Positions 6,268 to 10,218 of a stretch of DNA of 10,218 bases are shown here, piece after piece. Source of the stretch: Paracoccaceae bacterium (GTDB lineage Bacteria > Pseudomonadota > Alphaproteobacteria > Rhodobacterales > Rhodobacteraceae); the NCBI GenBank assembly GCA_016764835.1, contig JAESRD010000374.1, forward strand, positions 1 to 10,218, read 5' to 3'. How positions within the stretch are numbered: the stretch's first letter is position 1; each line of letters begins with the position of its first letter. The notes under the pieces were generated by a model, which saw nothing but the letters and a program-made list of their open reading frames with translations, was not told the DNA's origin and made no database searches. The position numbers were made by a program, and so were the translations under genes.

Positions 6268-7236
6268 ATGGCGCGGGTCGTCGTTAGCGGGGCCACGGGC
6301 TTTTTGGGCGGGGCGGTTGTGCGGCATTTGCGCCAAAATGGCCATGGTGTGGTGGCGCTAGGCCGCGACCGGGGGCGCTGCGCGGTGTTGGCGCGCCAAG
6401 GGGCCACCGCGTGCTTCGATCTGTCGTTGCCCCTGCCAGACAGGTTGGCCCAAAAGATCGGCGCGGCCGACGCCTTTGTGCATTGTGCCGCACTGTCATC
6501 GCCTTGGGGCCGCTTGGCTGCTTTTGAGGCCGCCAATGTTACCGGCACGGCCAATGCCTTGCACCTGGCCAAGGCTTTGGGTGTGCGCCGCTTCGTCAAT
6601 ATCTCATCGCCGACCATCTGTTTTGCCCTGCGCGACCAGCTCAATCTTGCCGAAGACCAGCCCTTGCCGCCGCCGATAAACGCCTATGCGCAGACCAAGG
6701 CCGCCGCCGAGCGTTTGGTCTTGGATCAGCCAGATCTGGGCCCGGTTAACCTGCGGCCACGTGGGCTATATGGCCCCGGTGAGACCACGCTGTTGCCGCG
6801 GCTATTGGCGGCGGCAAAACATGGCAGACTGCCGATGATCGGGCAGGGCGGGGCGATAGACCTGACTTATATTAGCGACGCGGTGGCGGCGGTTGAGGCG
6901 GCCTTGTTTGCGCCAGTGGCAGCCCAAGGCCAGACATTTCACATCTCAGGCGGCGAGATGGCGTCCATTCGCGATATCGTCGAACAGACCTGTGCCGCCT
7001 TTGGCCAACAGGTTCGCTGGCGGCCTGTGCCGCTGGCCCCGGCGATGATGCTGGCGCGGGCGGCGCAGGCCGTGTCGCTCATATTGCCCGGCGGGCGAGA
7101 GCCGCGCATAACCCCTTATGCGCTGGGACTGTTTGCTTACCGCCAAAGCCTTGATATCAGTAAAGCCGCCAATATGCTGGGCTGGGCGCCAAAGGTCGGC
7201 TTTAGCGCCGGCCTCGCTATGACAGTCTCGCTATGA
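6268..7236 (+). CDS. NAD(P)-dependent extended SDR epimerase/reductase (OleD/3-beta-HSD-like)
   Basis: This 322-residue Rossmann-fold oxidoreductase most likely reduces the beta-keto product of the upstream condensing enzyme to a beta-hydroxy compound (inference from context). The nucleotide-binding motif GATGFLGG is at residues 8-15. LGRDRGR (31-37), with a basic residue after beta-strand 2, hints at NADP(H). The active-site Ser is in NISSPT (111-116) and YAQTK gives Tyr140 and Lys144. RPRGLYGPGE (163-172) is typical of extended SDRs such as OleD and 3-beta-hydroxysteroid dehydrogenases. ATG 6268 lies 3 bases after the preceding stop, indicating one transcript. The last residues (MTVSL) and the TGA stop are produced by a 14-bp tandem repeat, so the C-terminus has probably been altered by slippage. 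The precise substrate is unknown. Confidence 0.92.
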   Translation: MARVVVSGATGFLGGAVVRHLRQNGHGVVALGRDRGRCAVLARQGATACFDLSLPLPDRLAQKIGAADAFVHCAALSSPWGRLAAFEAANVTGTANALHLAKALGVRRFVNISSPTICFALRDQLNLAEDQPLPPPINAYAQTKAAAERLVLDQPDLGPVNLRPRGLYGPGETTLLPRLLAAAKHGRLPMIGQGGAIDLTYISDAVAAVEAALFAPVAAQGQTFHISGGEMASIRDIVEQTCAAFGQQVRWRPVPLAPAMMLARAAQAVSLILPGGREPRITPYALGLFAYRQSLDISKAANMLGWAPKVGFSAGLAMTVSL

Positions 7237-7257
7237 CAGTCCCGTAATGACAGTAAA
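7216..7257 (+). repeat. 14-bp tandem repeat, three copies, over the SDR stop codon
   Basis: Units GCTATGACAGTCTC (7216-7229), GCTATGACAGTCCC (7230-7243) and GTAATGACAGTAAA (7244-7257) lie end to end. Because 14 is not a multiple of three, each added copy shifts the frame; the SDR stop TGA (7234-7236) is inside unit 2. Unit 3 ends in the AAAGG that probably serves as the ribosome site of the next gene. Confidence 0.9.
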
Positions 7258-7269
7258 GGCCGCCAATCC

Positions 7270-8088
7270 ATGACGCCACTTTTTGCCAATAGCGGCTTTA
7301 TCCGCGCCAAAGAACGGCTTGTGCTCAAGGGCGGACTTTGGGGCCGGTCGGTAAAGCTGCGGGTGCGCTACGGCGTGGTCCGCCACCCCAAAGCGGGGGT
7401 CATCTTGGTCGATACCGGATATGGCCCGCTGCCTGCTGACCCGGGGCCGGGTCTACGGCTTTATAATAAAGTGTTGCGGCCAGAGCTGGTGGCTGCGCAA
7501 GCCCCGGCCGAAGTGCTGCGCCAGATTGGGGCTGAGATGGCCGATGTGCAGCTGATTATTCTCACCCATTTTCACGCTGATCATTTGGGCGGGCTGAGCC
7601 TGTTTCCCAACGCCCAGATCATGGCGCGCAGGTCGGTCTATGAAAATATCAAAAACCGCTCGAAGCTGAGCAACCCGCACCACGGCGTGTTTACCAGCCT
7701 ATTGCCTGATAATCTGGGCGCGCGGATGACGGATGTTGCAACGCTGCCCATGTGTGCCGCCCCGCTGGGCCTTGGCGAAGGGCATGACCTTCTGGCCGAT
7801 GGATCAATGCTGGCCATCGATTTACCCGGCCATGCCGAAGGCCATTTTGGCATTTGTTTTCCACAACTTACCACGCCGCTGCTTTACGCGGTCGATGTGC
7901 AATGGCTGCATTTGGCTTGCCATGAGGCACGCTTGCCCGGCCTGCCAACCACGCTGATAATGGATGACAAAGCCGCCGCCCTCCGCTCTTCGGCCAAGGC
8001 CGCGCAGTTTAGTGCTGCTGGCGGTGATCTGGTGTTGTGTCACGCGCCAGAGCTGGGCCGGTTTGACCTTGGATATGGTGCGCCATGA
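7270..8088 (+). CDS. Metallo-beta-lactamase-fold hydrolase (AHL-lactonase/glyoxalase II-like)
   Basis: This is a 272-residue dinuclear metal hydrolase. The complete ligand set is visible: His100, His102, Asp104 and His105 in THFHADHLGG, His188 in DLPGHAEGHFG, bridging Asp209 in YAVDVQW, and His258 in LCHAPE. The N-terminal VILVDTGYGP (44-53) is the usual beta-strand preceding the metal site. No signal peptide is seen, so it should be cytosolic. The overall form resembles lactonases such as AiiA and related hydrolases of esters, thioesters or lactones. Between a reductase and an adenylating enzyme it might open a lactone or hydrolyse a thioester intermediate; this is inference. ATG 7270 has AAAGG at 7255-7259. 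Its stop overlaps the next start by 4 bases (ATGA), indicating coupled translation. Confidence 0.92.
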   Translation: MTPLFANSGFIRAKERLVLKGGLWGRSVKLRVRYGVVRHPKAGVILVDTGYGPLPADPGPGLRLYNKVLRPELVAAQAPAEVLRQIGAEMADVQLIILTHFHADHLGGLSLFPNAQIMARRSVYENIKNRSKLSNPHHGVFTSLLPDNLGARMTDVATLPMCAAPLGLGEGHDLLADGSMLAIDLPGHAEGHFGICFPQLTTPLLYAVDVQWLHLACHEARLPGLPTTLIMDDKAAALRSSAKAAQFSAAGGDLVLCHAPELGRFDLGYGAP

Positions 8089-9371
8089 GCGGGCATTGGC
8101 AAAGTGTCGCTGCCTTTACCTCTACGCTCTGGGCGACCCGGCGCGGCCGTTCGCGCGCCAGTTTTGAGCGCTGGCAGAGACGCCGCTTGAGCGAATGGGT
8201 GCATGATGCCGTGCCCCGCGTTAGCTATTATGCCAGCCAGCCGACGCCACAATGGCTGGGCGATTTGCCGATCATCGACAAGGCGCTGGTCATGCGCCGG
8301 TTCAAAGATTTTAACATTGGCCGGGTCACTGCCGAGCAGGGCTGGCAGGCCTACGAGGACGGCGGCAAGCTGACTGTAGGCGACACCGAGCTGGCCATTG
8401 GCTGTAGCACCGGCACCAGCGGCAACCGCACGCTTTATGCGATCACGGCCGCCGAACAACAACGCTGGCTGGGGGTGATCTTGGCCAAGGCCTTGCCCGG
8501 TTTTATGTTTCGGCGCGAGCGGGTGGCGATCATCCTGCCGCAACTTTCGGCGCTTTATGAGACCGCCAACCAAAGCGCGCGGATCTCTGTGCGGTTCTTT
8601 GGCCTGCAAAACGGTATCGAGGCATGGATAAAAGAGCTGGTGCAGTTCGCGCCGACAACAATCGTCGCCCCGCCGCGGGTGCTGCGCCACTTGGCTGATA
8701 CTCAGCCGGGCCTCGCACCGCAGCGGATATTTGCCGCTGGCGAAACGCTGGACCGCAATGACAGGGTGGCGATCGAGGCCGGTTTTGATCTGGAGCTTGG
8801 GCAGATCTACATGGCCAGCGAGGGCTTGCTTGGCGTTAGCTGCGCCCATGGCAAGCTGCATTTAGCCGAAGACACCACCTACTTTGAGTATGAGCCGGTG
8901 GCCGGCGGGCTGGTCACGCCGCTGATCACCTGTTTTCGGCGCGATTATCAGATTATGGCCCGCTACCGGATGAACGATCTGCTGCGGCTGGCCCGTATTC
9001 CCTGTAGCTGCGGCTCGCCTTTGCAGGCGGTTGACCAAATAGTTGGCCGGATGGATGATGTGTTTGTCTTTGAGCAGCCCCTGCGTGACAAGGTGCTGAT
9101 AACGCCTGATGTTATCCGCAATGCCGTTCTAGATAGTGACCGGACGATCTCTGATTTTCGGGTGGTGCGGCTGGCTGACGGTACGGTCGAGCTGACCTTG
9201 CCGCCCGAGCTGAGCCCGGCGCAGGTGGCCGCAGCGCAGGCCGAGCTGATGCAGGTTTTTACGCGCAATGGTCTTGATCCGGTGGTCCGCCTCGGGCAAG
9301 CCAAGCTGAGCTTTGAGCCGGGGCAAAAGCTGCGCCGGGTTGAGAACAGGTATCATAATAACGAGTGCTGA
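8085..9371 (+). CDS. Adenylate-forming enzyme, PaaK / F390-synthetase-like
   Basis: This 428-residue ANL-superfamily enzyme should activate a carboxylic acid as acyl-AMP and transfer it to an acceptor or cyclise it. Motifs in order are the P-loop STGTSGNRT (108-116), the A5-like YMASEG (242-247), the A7-like YRMNDLLRL (294-302) followed by PCSCG (306-310) and VGRMDD (320-325), and a C-terminal GQKLRR in which Lys415 fits the catalytic A10 lysine. This pattern and length match the phenylacetate-CoA ligase / coenzyme F390 synthetase branch, not the longer fatty-acyl-CoA ligase or OleC type. Real F390 synthesis is unlikely here because it is an archaeal methanogen reaction. No carrier protein is encoded nearby. 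It starts within the stop of the preceding gene (4-base overlap) and closes the operon; oxyR begins 28 bases later. Confidence 0.92.
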   Translation: MSGHWQSVAAFTSTLWATRRGRSRASFERWQRRRLSEWVHDAVPRVSYYASQPTPQWLGDLPIIDKALVMRRFKDFNIGRVTAEQGWQAYEDGGKLTVGDTELAIGCSTGTSGNRTLYAITAAEQQRWLGVILAKALPGFMFRRERVAIILPQLSALYETANQSARISVRFFGLQNGIEAWIKELVQFAPTTIVAPPRVLRHLADTQPGLAPQRIFAAGETLDRNDRVAIEAGFDLELGQIYMASEGLLGVSCAHGKLHLAEDTTYFEYEPVAGGLVTPLITCFRRDYQIMARYRMNDLLRLARIPCSCGSPLQAVDQIVGRMDDVFVFEQPLRDKVLITPDVIRNAVLDSDRTISDFRVVRLADGTVELTLPPELSPAQVAAAQAELMQVFTRNGLDPVVRLGQAKLSFEPGQKLRRVENRYHNNEC

Positions 9372-9386
9372 TTTTACTGTTTTGTG

Positions 9387-9401
9387 ATAGCTATGAGTTA
9401 T
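9387..9401. promoter_or_regulatory. Possible OxyR half-site overlapping the oxyR start
   Basis: ATAG (9387-9390), seven bases, then TTAT (9398-9401) resembles one ATAG-N7-CTAT element of the OxyR consensus with one mismatch. It overlaps the oxyR start codon, a position that would fit autorepression. A second element at the correct spacing upstream is not evident. Confidence 0.28.
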
Positions 9402-10218
9402 GAACGCAACCCTGCGCCATTTAGAATTCTTCGCCGCCCTTTGTGACAAAGGCCATTTTGGCCTCGCTGCCGCCGCCTGCAATGTGTCGCAACCGGCTTT
9501 GTCTGTCAAAATACGCGAGTTCGAAGAGCTGCTGGGATCGCCGCTGATTGACCGCTCGGCAAGGCCATTCTCGGTCACACCTTTTGGCGCTGACATCTTG
9601 CAACGTGCGCAAGATATTCTGAGCCAAATGAATGCGTTAGAAGCCAGTGCCCGGTTTGTGCGCGGCCTCGAAGGGCCGTTTCGCCTCGGTATTATTCCGA
9701 CCATTGCGCCGTATCTTTTGCCCGGTGCATTGGGCTTGGTGCAACAGAAATTGCCCGCGTTAGAGCTGCAACTGCGCGAAGCCATGACCGATGATCTGCT
9801 TGATGAGCTGCAGGCCGGCGCGCTAGATGCCTGCATATTGGCGACCGAAGTTGAGACACCTGACCTCGTGCAAATGCCGCTGTTTACCGACAGGTTTTAT
9901 CTGGCCATGCAAGAACAGCAGGCCACAGAGCTGGGCCTTAAAGATGGGCATATCTTGCCCAAAGATTTGGAGCCGCTCAAGTTGCTGCTACTGGCCGAGG
10001 GGCATTGTCTGCGCGGCCAAACCGCAGGTATTTGCCAGATGAGCAGTAAGGAAACGCTTGATCAGGTTGGCGCGAGTTCATTGATGACCCTCGCCGGGCT
10101 GGCGGCCAGCGGCTACGGCGTGACACTGCTGCCGCAGATCGCGGTTGACGCGCAGGTCATGCAAAGCGGGCTGGCGGTCATGCGGCTGGCCGCGCCCGAG
10201 CCTGAGCGGGTGATATCG
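9400..10218 (+). CDS. oxyR: Hydrogen-peroxide sensor and transcriptional regulator OxyR (3' end outside window)
   Basis: OxyR is a LysR-type regulator that forms an intramolecular disulfide on contact with H2O2 and then activates catalase, peroxiredoxin and related genes. The 273 residues visible are about 90 percent of a normal protein (about 305). The HTH lies at about 15-45 with FGLAAAACNVSQPALSVKIREFE. The diagnostic sensor segment LLLLAEGHCLRGQTAGIC (195-212) places Cys203 and Cys212 nine residues apart, as for Cys199 and Cys208 of E. coli OxyR. ATG 9400 is the only plausible start because an in-frame TGA lies at 9394-9396; the ribosome site is weak. It follows the lipid operon by 28 bases with no clear terminator, so read-through from the operon is possible. 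The frame is still open at base 10218. Confidence 0.95.
   Translation, partial: MNATLRHLEFFAALCDKGHFGLAAAACNVSQPALSVKIREFEELLGSPLIDRSARPFSVTPFGADILQRAQDILSQMNALEASARFVRGLEGPFRLGIIPTIAPYLLPGALGLVQQKLPALELQLREAMTDDLLDELQAGALDACILATEVETPDLVQMPLFTDRFYLAMQEQQATELGLKDGHILPKDLEPLKLLLLAEGHCLRGQTAGICQMSSKETLDQVGASSLMTLAGLAASGYGVTLLPQIAVDAQVMQSGLAVMRLAAPEPERVIS

Noticed and set aside
8040..8861. Long antisense open frame (273 codons) opposite the adenylating enzyme
   Set aside because: It is a by-product of GC-rich codon bias on the opposite strand. Its product is Arg/Ala/Pro-rich with no motif, while the forward strand encodes a complete motif set.
9129..9836. Antisense open frame (235 codons) spanning the ligase end and oxyR start
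   Set aside because: It is Ser/Arg-rich, has no motif, and crosses two well-supported genes and the gap between them.

Overview
The window looks like chromosomal DNA of an alphaproteobacterium, most probably a Rhodobacteraceae/Roseobacter-type organism. The evidence is a class I PHA synthase followed by phasin and PhaR (phaC-phaP-phaR in one direction), a group III truncated haemoglobin, and protein sequences typical of that group. No phage, insertion sequence, CRISPR array, tRNA or rRNA is visible. No gap between genes exceeds 300 bases; the longest is the 188-base phaC-phaP regulatory gap.

Region 1 (1-2577) is a polyhydroxyalkanoate storage locus. It holds the C-terminal two thirds of PhaC, a phasin (PhaP) with a three-copy 9-residue repeat, and the repressor PhaR. 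Two perfect CTGC-N3-GCAG palindromes lie before phaP, one of them inside the likely promoter spacer. A near-perfect copy precedes phaR. This fits PhaR repressing phaP and itself, with free PHA granules relieving the repression. Terminators follow phaP and phaR.

Region 2 (2585-4583) has a decayed class III aminotransferase on the minus strand, with an N-terminal frameshift and a large internal deletion that removes the middle of the protein. It is divergent from an intact LysR regulator that may have lost its original target. A group III truncated haemoglobin follows (4664-5101).

Region 3 (5221-9371) is the most interesting part: four tightly packed same-strand genes encoding a FabH/OleA-like condensing enzyme, an extended SDR reductase, a metallo-beta-lactamase-fold hydrolase and a PaaK/F390-synthetase-like adenylate-forming enzyme. 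All catalytic motifs are intact. The enzyme classes parallel the OleA-OleD-OleC-OleB long-chain olefin/beta-lactone pathway (condense, reduce, adenylate, hydrolyse), but the hydrolase and the adenylating enzyme come from different families. I infer an uncharacterised lipid-derived product. Two short tandem repeats (12 bp and 14 bp) sit in this operon.

Region 4 (9400-end) is the start of oxyR, with both redox cysteines, cut by the window edge.
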